DNA from: Deltaproteobacteria bacterium
GTDB lineage: Bacteria; Desulfobacterota; Desulfarculia; Adiutricales; Adiutricaceae
Reading direction: 5' to 3'
NCBI GenBank assembly: GCA_031273455.1
Contig: JAISRZ010000084.1
Coordinates: forward strand, 47,920 to 111,919
Length of the DNA: 64,000 bases
Shown one piece after another: positions 1 through 8,117 of this stretch; within the stretch, counting starts at the first letter, position 1, and each line of letters starts with the position of its first letter. The translations under genes were made by a program, and so were the position numbers. A model generated the notes under the pieces. It was not told the DNA's origin. It saw only the letters and a program-made list of their open reading frames with translations, and ran no database searches.

Positions 1-1405
1 AACCAGCAAATTTTAAATCCCCAAATCCCAAATAATCAATTTGAGGTATGTCTAATAATATTCTATTATAGTATAAATAAAGCGAAGAAGTATCAGAAAT
101 TCCCATCATCACGTGTAAATATTTATTGTTTAAATATTTAACTTCTTTTATTGATTGGCTGGAGTCAGACCAATAATAAAATAAAGCAATAAAAATAAGT
201 ACTACGTTAGCCAAACAAATAAATGATAAAACTAAGTATAATGATTGAATAACACTATGACATAGTTTAATCTTTAAATCATGAAAAAAAGAACTAGGAA
301 TGAATTTAATAAATTTTCCTATAAAAAACGCATTCGCTGGAATTAAAGGTATTAAATGATTAACAAAAGATCCATTTTTAGATGATGGTATGGCCAAAAG
401 TAACTCTAAACATACTATAATAAGCAAATGAAATTTATACCTGTTCCATCCTTCTGAACCAGTAACAAATAAATATAAAAAAACAACAAATAAAGGAAAT
501 AAAAAAACAAACAAGGTTGCTAAAGCTGTAATAAACAGCATTAAATTTAATCCATGAGTAGACACTAAAGTTAATAAATCAATATAAGAAAATAAAGAAA
601 TAGATTGATTTGTAAAAGGCAGAATACAGCCAATAAAGAAACTAATAGTATATAACAATATCTTTTTAATATTTATTTTAAAATTATCAGATGTGCAACA
701 AAATGCAATAACAATATATATTGCCCCATGCAGCTTAATCATAGAAGAGAAACCAGATAAAAAGCCTAATATTATAAATACTATTCCTGTGCTTTTATAT
801 TTATGAACAATAAAAATAGTTAATGCAACTAAAAATAAAAAATAAGGCTCTGCTTTTAAACAATAAACCCATGTATTAAATTTTAATAAAAATAATAGAT
901 AAATATATGGGAAATATTGAAATAATTTGCTCTTTATATTTTTTTGCTGTGAATTTAAATTGTAAATTGTCAAGCAAACAAAAGAAACAAATATTATAAA
1001 AGATGGTATTTTTGATGATATAAAAATTGATATAGGAATTTTAATAAATATTAACAATATTAATGGTATAATTGGCCCATATAACATAGTATTATATGGA
1101 TAATATTCGTTGCTTGGTGGATATAAAGGAATATTTTTTGATAGATTTCTTGCTTCCTCAATAAATGTTTCTTCAAACGGCACGGAAAAACTAGGAAAAA
1201 ATAAGTAAATAATGAACGATAAAGTGAATAAACTTAATATAACTATATAAAAATTTTTTAATATATTTTGCGCTTTGATAAAAGAATCGTTTTTAACATA
1301 TAATAACCAGCATAAATTAAAAATATAAAGCACAAACATACCTAATAGGAAGAAAATTAAATCTGCAAATACAAAATCATTAAAGGCGAAAGTTATTATA
1401 TGCAT
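1..1405 (-). CDS. GT-C-type membrane glycosyltransferase, first paralogue (partial, 3' end outside window)
   Basis: I translated the minus strand from the ATG at 1405 and found an open frame of 468 codons with no stop down to base 1, so the C-terminus lies outside the window. The protein is very hydrophobic, with about ten predicted membrane segments. It aligns along its length with the gene at 2071-3705: both share FPSFSVPFEETFIE near residue 70, SKNIPLYP, YYPYNT followed by YGPI near residue 109, and NHLIPLIP. An acidic residue in the first periplasmic loop followed by a Y-G-P segment is typical of GT-C enzymes of the ArnT/PMT kind, which move sugars from polyprenyl phosphates. That assignment is inferred from architecture; donor and acceptor are unknown. 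Codon use is extremely AT-rich. It is probably the last gene of the 9544-to-1 operon or a local duplication. Confidence 0.75.
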   Translation of the reverse strand, partial: MHIITFAFNDFVFADLIFFLLGMFVLYIFNLCWLLYVKNDSFIKAQNILKNFYIVILSLFTLSFIIYLFFPSFSVPFEETFIEEARNLSKNIPLYPPSNEYYPYNTMLYGPIIPLILLIFIKIPISIFISSKIPSFIIFVSFVCLTIYNLNSQQKNIKSKLFQYFPYIYLLFLLKFNTWVYCLKAEPYFLFLVALTIFIVHKYKSTGIVFIILGFLSGFSSMIKLHGAIYIVIAFCCTSDNFKINIKKILLYTISFFIGCILPFTNQSISLFSYIDLLTLVSTHGLNLMLFITALATLFVFLFPLFVVFLYLFVTGSEGWNRYKFHLLIIVCLELLLAIPSSKNGSFVNHLIPLIPANAFFIGKFIKFIPSSFFHDLKIKLCHSVIQSLYLVLSFICLANVVLIFIALFYYWSDSSQSIKEVKYLNNKYLHVMMGISDTSSLYLYYNRILLDIPQIDYLGFGDLKFAG

Positions 1406-2070
1406 TATAATACCTGTTAGATAAGTAAATTAATATTTTATGTTATAATTAATTTGATGACTTAATAATAAATGTATTATATAATAAATATCAAATTAAT
1501 AATATATATATTGTTTTCTGAACCAATAAGTCCTTAAATATGTGCGCCCTAAAATGTGGTTATCCCTAGCGGCCTGATTTGAGAGGTGGAGCCTTTGGAA
1601 TCTTCACCTTCTTGACACACTCTCTTGACAGACAAAGGTTTGTATTGGATCTGCCTAACTTAGGCCAGATCTTCAATATTCTGACAAAAATTTCGTCAAT
1701 CTAGCCTCTCAAAACTAGCAACTGAGACATGATGTCCACGTAAAAAAGTCTATACAGCCGGAAAAATGAAAGATAATATACTTAAATTATTAAATATTGA
1801 ATATTAATTTTAGCTTTTCCTAGAAACAGGGGTTTTTACGAGGCCATCAGACCTTATTGATACTTGTCCAAAGCCTTTGTTTTGCCATACCGCCTCGCCT
1901 CCCAGGCCATTTTAAGGGTCATCTCTGGGTATACTATACATCTTGTCAGCCAAAAACACTTCCTTCCTTTGACATAGTCAACCAGCACTGTTCAGCAGTA
2001 GAAGAGTCCAAATTTCCGCTTCAGCTCTAATGTCTCTGAGCTTGCATAGCGTTTCACACCATCAAACTAG
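1406..2070. other. Intergenic segment with decayed, less AT-rich sequence
   Basis: This 665-base gap separates the two glycosyltransferase paralogues. Its middle (about 1530-2070) has clearly higher GC than either neighbour and reads as broken coding sequence on both strands, with stops every few dozen codons. A hairpin with GATCTG/CAGATC arms lies near 1648-1671. It may be the remains of an inserted element, but I recognise no transposase motif and no terminal inverted repeats, so I do not name it. The last residues of the 2071-3705 protein (MDSLKTS) are already encoded in this type of sequence, so insertion may have replaced that gene's original end. Confidence 0.4.
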
Positions 2071-3705
2071 CTATGAAGTCTTAAGACTGTCCATCTTTCG
2101 ACATTCGAAAACACTATAATGATCAGTTTTATCTATTAATATAAAGTTTTTTTGAAAAGATTTTATAGTATTAGTCGAAATTAATGTCTTTTTTATCATA
2201 CTATAATCATCTAAAAACATAAAAGGAACACCACTTTTCGGAAAAATAAAATAATTTATTGAACAATTTTTTATTTTTTCATCTAATTCAAAGTCGCTAT
2301 ACCCGGCTAATTTTAAATCCGCATATCCCAAATAATCAAGTTGAGATGCCCCTAAATATATTCTATTATAATATAAATATAGCAATTTAGGTTCAGTAAT
2401 TCCCATCATTGCATTTGAATATTTATTATTTAAAAATTTAATTTCTTTTACTGACTGATCAGAATCTGGCCAATAACTAATAAAAGCAAAGTAAATGAGA
2501 ATTACATTAATAATGCAAATAAAAGATAATACTAAATATAATGATTGAATTATACTATGACATAATTTTATTTTTATTTCTTGAAAAAATAAATTAGGAA
2601 TATATATTAATAATTTACCAAATATAAATGCATTTACTGGAATTAAAGGCATTAAATGATTAATTAAAGAACCAGATTTAGCGCATGGTATAGTTATAAG
2701 AAGCTCTAAGCATATGATAATAAATAAATTAATCTTAACTTTTTTATCAATATTTGCATGTATTATAAATAAATAAATGCTAACAATAAAAATAGGCATT
2801 AAAATAACTATTAATGTTAAAAAAGCCTTAATAAAAAGCATTAATTCGATAGTATGACTAGAAAAAAATATTAAAAGGTCAATATACGAAAATAAAGAAA
2901 TAGATTGATTAGTGAAAGGTAAAAAAATACATATTATAAAACCTACAATATAAAGCAATATATTTTTAATTTTTATTGTATAATTGTCTGAAGCACAAAA
3001 AAAAGCAATAATTATATACATTGCTCCATGTAGCTTTAACAAAGAAGATAAAGCTGATAAAACACCGAGCAATAAGAATACTATTCCACTATTTTTGTAT
3101 CTATTTATAATAAAAATAGTCAAAGAAACTAAAAATATGAAATAAGGTTCTGCTTTTACACAATATAGCCATGTACTAATTATTAACAAATATAATAAAT
3201 AATAAAAAGGAAATTTTATAAATAATTTATTTTGTATATTTTTTTGTTGCGAATTTAAACTACATATTATAAGAAATACAAATAAAATAAATACTATAAA
3301 CGATGGTATTTTAGCAGATATATATGTTTCAATTGGCAATTTAATAAATAATAATAAAATAAGAGATATAATTGGTCCATATAATGTAGTATTATATGGA
3401 TAATACTCTCCTTTTGTGGGGTATAAAGGAATATTTTTTGATAAATTCCTTGCTCCTTCGATGAATGTTTCTTCAAATGGGACTGAAAAACTTGGAAAAA
3501 AAATGTAAACAATTGACGACAATACAAACAAAATAAATATAATTATATAAAACTTATCAATATATTTTTGTATATTAATTAATATATTATCTTTAATATG
3601 CAATAAGAAATATAATATCAATAAATACAAAAAAAACATAAATACAGAAAAAGAAATAAAATTCGTAAATATATATTTACAAAAAGCTAATGATATTACA
3701 TTCAT
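2071..3705 (-). CDS. GT-C-type membrane glycosyltransferase, second paralogue
   Basis: A 544-residue polytopic membrane protein with roughly eleven hydrophobic segments. A conserved extracytoplasmic block (FPSFSVPFEE, about residues 69-78) is followed by NIPLYP and LYGPIISL, the layout seen in GT-C glycosyltransferases that use polyprenyl-phosphate sugars; no specific substrate can be read off. A soluble C-terminal part of about 110 residues contains NYFIFPKSGVPF. It is a full-length paralogue of the gene cut by the left window edge. It lies 51 bases downstream of the SMR-like gene on the same strand, which fits an operon of lipid-linked sugar synthesis, flipping and transfer. The last residues, after FECRK, look newly acquired because they read into the decayed segment below 2100. 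Composition is far more AT-rich than the upstream SDR genes. Confidence 0.75.
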   Translation of the reverse strand: MNVISLAFCKYIFTNFISFSVFMFFLYLLILYFLLHIKDNILINIQKYIDKFYIIIFILFVLSSIVYIFFPSFSVPFEETFIEGARNLSKNIPLYPTKGEYYPYNTTLYGPIISLILLLFIKLPIETYISAKIPSFIVFILFVFLIICSLNSQQKNIQNKLFIKFPFYYLLYLLIISTWLYCVKAEPYFIFLVSLTIFIINRYKNSGIVFLLLGVLSALSSLLKLHGAMYIIIAFFCASDNYTIKIKNILLYIVGFIICIFLPFTNQSISLFSYIDLLIFFSSHTIELMLFIKAFLTLIVILMPIFIVSIYLFIIHANIDKKVKINLFIIICLELLITIPCAKSGSLINHLMPLIPVNAFIFGKLLIYIPNLFFQEIKIKLCHSIIQSLYLVLSFICIINVILIYFAFISYWPDSDQSVKEIKFLNNKYSNAMMGITEPKLLYLYYNRIYLGASQLDYLGYADLKLAGYSDFELDEKIKNCSINYFIFPKSGVPFMFLDDYSMIKKTLISTNTIKSFQKNFILIDKTDHYSVFECRKMDSLKTS

Positions 3706-3756
3706 TAAATATCCTATATTAAACTGATATATATCAATTCATTAAATAGTAAGTGT

Positions 3757-4128
3757 TTAACTAGATGAAAAGTTAAGCGATAGGCATATTATTCCTCCAA
3801 TTATTAAAATTATACCTATTGTTTTGTATATAGTAATACTCTCCTTAAATATAATATTTGATATAAAAGTTATAAAAAGAAAACCCAAGGCCGCGAAGAC
3901 TGGATAGGCCACAGAAACAGGAATTTTATCCAAAGCCTTAGCAAATAGAATAACGTTAATTCCATAGAAAAACAAGCCTAAAATAAACCAATATGATGTA
4001 ATCATTGGCCAAAATCCAGGCTTAGCCACTAATCTAGACTGTTTTAGAAGAAGATTCCCCAGACAAGTATTTATTCCGGCTCCAACCAATAGCAACCAAG
4101 GGAACCATTTGGCGTTTAAGAAATCCAT
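3757..4128 (-). CDS. Small multidrug-resistance-type (ArnE/ArnF-like) membrane protein
   Basis: A 123-residue protein of four hydrophobic helices (about residues 8-25, 42-62, 70-90 and 97-118), the size and topology of SMR/EamA half-transporters. The order of a PVSVAYPVFAALGF helix and a final helix beginning KTIGIILIIGG matches the SMR fold. Family members in glycan operons, such as ArnE/ArnF, flip undecaprenyl-phosphate sugars across the inner membrane. Lying between sugar-modifying SDR genes and GT-C transferases, that is the likeliest role, though drug export cannot be excluded from sequence. Its start overlaps the preceding SDR gene by 13 bases, so the two are probably translationally coupled. 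Confidence 0.8.
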   Translation of the reverse strand: MDFLNAKWFPWLLLVGAGINTCLGNLLLKQSRLVAKPGFWPMITSYWFILGLFFYGINVILFAKALDKIPVSVAYPVFAALGFLFITFISNIIFKESITIYKTIGIILIIGGIICLSLNFSSS

Positions 4129-5147
4129 TTCAATATCTTTAACATCCCTTGTTTAATCGCCCGGCGATGAGGACTTCCAACGTTAGTGTCCTTCTTATTG
4201 AGCGTGTCTTTATGCTCTAAAAACCAGTCGTAAGACCCCTCGAACATTCTGTTATTAGAGTACTGAGGTTTCCAGCCTATTTCTAAAAGATGATTAACAT
4301 CGAAAAACACGGGACGCTGATAAGTGTGATAATGATACGGTCCCAAGGGAGACAAGGACAGCTTATCCAAAACTTTTAAGGCGACCTTACTCAAACCAAT
4401 AGGTAGGTGTTTAAGTCGGCTTTTGGTTCCAGCGTGACGAATCACGTTCTCTATGGCTTCCCCCATGGTCCCAAACTCGGCGGCCCCCACATTGTAGACG
4501 CCTGGCTTCTCTTGTTTTAAAGCTAACATGTAGGCGTCCATAAGGTCTAAAGCGTGGACGAATTGAAACCTGTTGTTGCCATCGCCTATAACGTAAACAT
4601 TACGGCCTTCGCTAATCCACTCAAAAAGAATCTGAAATATCCCCAGGCGACCTAAGCCTAAAATAGTTCTCGGGCGGACAATGATTAGAGGTAAGTTAGC
4701 CAAGTCACAGACCTTCTTAACCGCCAACTCCCCTTCCATTTTGGATTGCCCATAACTTTCCACGGGACTAAACGCTGAGTCCGGGAAAATAGGGCTAATA
4801 GCGTTGCCAAAAACCGCAGAGGAACTCATATAGACAAAATAACTTACTCCAGCCTTAACCGCCTCCTCAGCCACTATACGCGAGCCATCAACGTTAACTT
4901 GCCTAAAAACGTCACCGCTTTTGGTGATAGGCACCATGGCCGCGTTATGATGTACTACATCAATATTTTTCATGGCTTGGGCCACACCATTGGTGTTACG
5001 AACATCGGCCTCAATAAATTCCACGTCAGGCGGGAGGCTTTCGTCACGCCAGATATCCAGGATTCTGACCTTTTCTCCAGTTTCTAAAAGCCTTCGAGCG
5101 ACCAGATTTCCTAAATATCCACAACCACCAGTAACTAGATGCAACAT
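4116..5147 (-). CDS. NAD-dependent epimerase/dehydratase (extended SDR)
   Basis: A 343-residue extended short-chain dehydrogenase/reductase. The Rossmann dinucleotide motif TGGCGYLG is at residues 6-13, an acidic residue follows at the end of beta-2 (ILDIW), and an MSSSAVFG strand carries the catalytic serine. The YGQSK segment supplies the YxxxK pair. The C-terminal part has the usual substrate-domain signature (FQFVHALDLMDA, GVYNVG). Substrates in this family are usually nucleotide- or lipid-linked sugars, or 3-beta-hydroxysteroids. It follows another SDR by 20 bases and overlaps the SMR-like gene. In context it probably reduces or epimerises a polyprenyl-linked sugar together with the GMC oxidoreductase upstream, but this is inference. 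Confidence 0.85.
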   Translation of the reverse strand: MLHLVTGGCGYLGNLVARRLLETGEKVRILDIWRDESLPPDVEFIEADVRNTNGVAQAMKNIDVVHHNAAMVPITKSGDVFRQVNVDGSRIVAEEAVKAGVSYFVYMSSSAVFGNAISPIFPDSAFSPVESYGQSKMEGELAVKKVCDLANLPLIIVRPRTILGLGRLGIFQILFEWISEGRNVYVIGDGNNRFQFVHALDLMDAYMLALKQEKPGVYNVGAAEFGTMGEAIENVIRHAGTKSRLKHLPIGLSKVALKVLDKLSLSPLGPYHYHTYQRPVFFDVNHLLEIGWKPQYSNNRMFEGSYDWFLEHKDTLNKKDTNVGSPHRRAIKQGMLKILKWIS

Positions 5148-5167
5148 TAGTTATTTTTACCTTATTA

Positions 5168-6241
5168 TCATTTAAGTAATTTGGCTCGTTCCAAAGGCCG
5201 GTCCATTAACCAGGCCACACTGCGGCGCATGCCTTCCTCTAGCTCCACTAAAGGACGGTAACCAAGTTCTTGTTCAGCTAAAGCCACAGAACAGGCGATA
5301 GTTTTATTTAGTTCAGACAGAACGTGAACTTTCTGATTATAAATCCCCGCTTTTTGTAACCCCCAGTCCACCAACCCAGCCACATCGGAGGCGATTGAGG
5401 GTAAGCGCAACCTTTTACGCCGACACTTGATCCCAAAGTCTGTTTCTAAAACTTTTTCCACGGTATCTATTATCTCGACCATGGAATATGGGCGGCGATC
5501 GGCCAGCCAATAAGTCTTCCCCGCCGCCTTGGGCTCTTTAGCGGCCAAGATTAGGCCTTGAGCCAGATTATCGATATAGGACATGGAGCGTCTATTTAAG
5601 CCTCGCCCAAGTATTGGCCCCTTACCATCGCGGATCATGACGAAAAATTCGGTCTGCCGCGGCGGCTGGAATGGCCCATAGAACCAGGGAGCCCTTATGA
5701 TGACCGTCTCTGGTCCGCCTTGTTGGCTTCTTTCTTTGATCCGCTGTTCCATAAGGGCCTTGGAGCGACCATAGCCCATATAGGGATTGTAAGGCGAACT
5801 CTCGTCAAACAGATGGTCTAGATGGGGATTGTTGCCGCAAGGGGAATTCGAGGAGGTAATAATCGCCCTTTGGATTCCGGCTTTGGCGGCTTCGTCCCAG
5901 ACGTTGACTGTTCCTTGGGTGTTAACGGCATAAAAATCTTTAACTTTTCTCGGGTGAATAATCCCCACGCAATGGAACAGAATCCCGCCTTCAGCCTTAT
6001 GGAAAAAGGGTTTTAGAGAATCAGGATTGGTCACATCGCCCCTAAACAGTTCTACGCCTGGGGCGATTGAGGTGAGATCAGTATCCACATCATTAGGACC
6101 CAAAAGGGCGCGCAATGAAGGGGCCGGGAAAGGTTGACCGTCAAAAATACCTGGAATCCCCTCCACTAAGGCGCGGGTGAGACCAAGTCCCAGCCAACCA
6201 GCCGCTCCGGTCACTAATATTGGCCTATTTTCTACTGACAT
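5168..6241 (-). CDS. NAD-dependent epimerase/dehydratase, second SDR of the operon
   Basis: A 357-residue extended SDR. It has TGAAGWLG near residue 11, an ITSSNSPCG strand with the catalytic serine region, and the active-site YGRSK pair. The region FYGPFQPPR, then RSMSYIDNLAQG, resembles the 3-beta-hydroxysteroid-dehydrogenase/NAD-epimerase branch rather than classic UDP-glucose epimerases. It sits 11 bases after the GMC oxidoreductase gene and 20 bases before the second SDR, so co-transcription is very likely. An oxidoreductase plus SDR pair recalls DprE1/DprE2, which epimerise decaprenylphosphoryl-ribose in two steps. The flavoenzyme here belongs to a different family, so this is a functional analogy only. 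Confidence 0.85.
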   Translation of the reverse strand: MSVENRPILVTGAAGWLGLGLTRALVEGIPGIFDGQPFPAPSLRALLGPNDVDTDLTSIAPGVELFRGDVTNPDSLKPFFHKAEGGILFHCVGIIHPRKVKDFYAVNTQGTVNVWDEAAKAGIQRAIITSSNSPCGNNPHLDHLFDESSPYNPYMGYGRSKALMEQRIKERSQQGGPETVIIRAPWFYGPFQPPRQTEFFVMIRDGKGPILGRGLNRRSMSYIDNLAQGLILAAKEPKAAGKTYWLADRRPYSMVEIIDTVEKVLETDFGIKCRRKRLRLPSIASDVAGLVDWGLQKAGIYNQKVHVLSELNKTIACSVALAEQELGYRPLVELEEGMRRSVAWLMDRPLERAKLLK

Positions 6242-6252
6242 AGGGATTTATC

Positions 6253-7761
6253 TTAACCACCCAAATAATGAGTTAAGTTGCGTCTGACAACTGTTAAAAG
6301 AGGCCCTTGAGGATTAACGCCCGGCGCCGAACAGAGGATGGAAGCGTCAGTGACGTAAAAATCGTGGTGGCCCCACAAAGCCCCCCACTGGTCGACCACG
6401 CCCAATTTTGGTGAGCCGGCCATTCTATTGGAGGATGTTAGGTGGATGCTCATCGCCTCCAACGACCCTGGCGATGGGATAGTTGGTATCTTATCCAAAT
6501 CAGCGGGGCTCTCAATAGACTCCAGCCCACGGATACTGGGGTAAAGACGCTTAGCCCCGGCGGCGAATAACGCCTGGCCCAATCGTTTAAAGGCCAAAGA
6601 AAGTGAAGCCAAATCTCTCTTAGTTAGGCTAAAACGAACTATAGGCTCATCGAATCCTGGCAAAACGGTTATAGCCCCATGACCTTCGGGCACTATAGCG
6701 GCGTAGTAGACCGCCAAAAAGGGCCATTTTTCGCGAACGACTTCTTGGCCACGCGATTTAGTTGACATGGAGACTAACATGTAATGCGGAGAACTAATTG
6801 AGCAGCCAAAACTCATAGAAGTTCCAAACTCTTTGACCTGGTGAACCGAGACCCCTAAACCTGGATAGTTGATTTCTTGATCGAACTGGGCAATCCACTT
6901 AACTGTGGGGTGAAGATGGAAAAATTGGCCGCTTTTAGCAGACAATCCTGAGCTTTTAAGTATGACTGAACTTCCAATAGTTCCGGCTCCCAAAAAAATT
7001 GTCTTAGCTATAAAAAAACCACGTTTTTTCTGACCGTCAGAATTAATATAACTGACTTTCACTAGCCATTTATCTTTTTTAGGCCGAATACTCTCCACCC
7101 GAGCCCCTTCAATAATCCTCGCCCCAGCTTTTCGCGCTCTGGGAAGGTAGGTTCGAACCATAGTTTGCCGTTCCCCTTCTGGCGAAGCGGAGCTAAACGA
7201 CCGGTACCTAGGCACTTCAGGGCAATTCCAACCTAAGGCTTCCGCGCCAGCTTTAAGGAGAAGAGAAACTTTAGGAATAGTTCCTTCAGGGGCCAAGGAG
7301 ACTTTCAAATCCTTTTCCACCGCCTCTGAGTGGACATTTAAATCAACAGGATTAAAGGAAACAAGACCGAAACGGGAGGACCAATCCCAAATAACCCCGT
7401 CAGGTAGCCGGTGATGGAGACCGCTATTGATTTCACTACCTCCACCTAAACACCGACCTTCAACATATTGGATTAAAGGACGACCAAGAGCGAAAGTAAT
7501 TCCACCATTACGATATTTGAGCTTTAATTCATCAACGGAAAATGGTTCAATCGCCTCTAATGGCCAATAGTTACCTTCCTCTAAAACTAAAACTTCCCGA
7601 CCAGCCTCGGCTAGAACGCAAGCGGCTAAACTCGCTCCTGGTCCACTGCCGATGACCACCACATCGTGATCTTCGATCTGGCCTAACTCTTTATTGGCTG
7701 GAAGGGCCAGTGGCTCATGGGACCTCAGAGAATCCATTTGATTTTCCACAATCTTGTCCAT
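6253..7761 (-). CDS. GMC-family FAD-dependent oxidoreductase
   Basis: A 502-residue flavoprotein. The N-terminal FAD Rossmann motif VVIGSGPGASLAACVLAEAG starts near residue 35 and is followed by an acidic ribose-binding stretch (LVLEEG). A second flavin-contact region contains GRCLGGGSEINSG. The C-terminal signature, APGVNPQGPLLTV after YVTDASI, carries the conserved N-P-x-x-T-like loop of glucose-methanol-choline oxidoreductases. These enzymes oxidise hydroxyl groups of sugars, sterols and alcohols. Its ATG overlaps the TGA of the small upstream gene by one base, which means tight coupling. It probably oxidises a hydroxyl of the prenyl-linked sugar made by the HAD-UbiA protein; an alcohol or sterol substrate is the alternative. 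Confidence 0.85.
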   Translation of the reverse strand: MDKIVENQMDSLRSHEPLALPANKELGQIEDHDVVVIGSGPGASLAACVLAEAGREVLVLEEGNYWPLEAIEPFSVDELKLKYRNGGITFALGRPLIQYVEGRCLGGGSEINSGLHHRLPDGVIWDWSSRFGLVSFNPVDLNVHSEAVEKDLKVSLAPEGTIPKVSLLLKAGAEALGWNCPEVPRYRSFSSASPEGERQTMVRTYLPRARKAGARIIEGARVESIRPKKDKWLVKVSYINSDGQKKRGFFIAKTIFLGAGTIGSSVILKSSGLSAKSGQFFHLHPTVKWIAQFDQEINYPGLGVSVHQVKEFGTSMSFGCSISSPHYMLVSMSTKSRGQEVVREKWPFLAVYYAAIVPEGHGAITVLPGFDEPIVRFSLTKRDLASLSLAFKRLGQALFAAGAKRLYPSIRGLESIESPADLDKIPTIPSPGSLEAMSIHLTSSNRMAGSPKLGVVDQWGALWGHHDFYVTDASILCSAPGVNPQGPLLTVVRRNLTHYLGG

Positions 7762-8117
7762 CAGGCGGATTTCTGGGTCCGGCCTAAAGCCTCAAAAAGA
7801 TAAAATTGAACAAAAACTCGATGGAACCTAATAAACTCACGAGTTGGCCCAGGCAAAACCTCAAAAAATCTGACAACCTTAGCCCGAAGCTCTGGGGTCA
7901 GGCGATTAAACCAGCCTAAACCAATTGGAAGAGCGAGAAATTGCATGATATACGCTAAAACTATAAAAGGCGGTTTAAGCCAGTCTGGAAGGCTACGAAT
8001 CTGAGCTAATACAAAGCGCTCACATCCACAATAATCCACCGATCCTGGCAGTTGATTAGCCGTAATCTGAGCCAATCCCCAAGTTAGAGCCGATGATACC
8101 GCCAAAAGGTTTTTCAT
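7761..8117 (-). CDS. Small protein coupled to the GMC oxidoreductase, function unknown
   Basis: A 118-residue protein. I place the start at the ATG at 8117, which overlaps the TGA of the HAD-UbiA gene in an ATGA arrangement, instead of the longer frame from 8171. The N-terminus is hydrophobic (MKNLLAVSSALTWGLAQ). A CGC pair follows at about residue 30, then a second hydrophobic segment (PPFIVLAYIMQFLALPIG), then a basic helical tail (RLTPELRAKVVRFFEVLPG). I do not recognise the family. The tail recalls the helical N-terminal regions found in some membrane-associated GMC alcohol oxidases, so it might anchor or assist the GMC enzyme that starts in its stop codon. That is inference from context. 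Confidence 0.65.
   Translation of the reverse strand: MKNLLAVSSALTWGLAQITANQLPGSVDYCGCERFVLAQIRSLPDWLKPPFIVLAYIMQFLALPIGLGWFNRLTPELRAKVVRFFEVLPGPTREFIRFHRVFVQFYLFEALGRTQKSA

Noticed and set aside
1530..2070. Insertion sequence or transposase pseudogene
   Set aside because: Broken frames and different composition are visible, but there is no catalytic motif, terminal inverted repeat or target duplication to support naming one.
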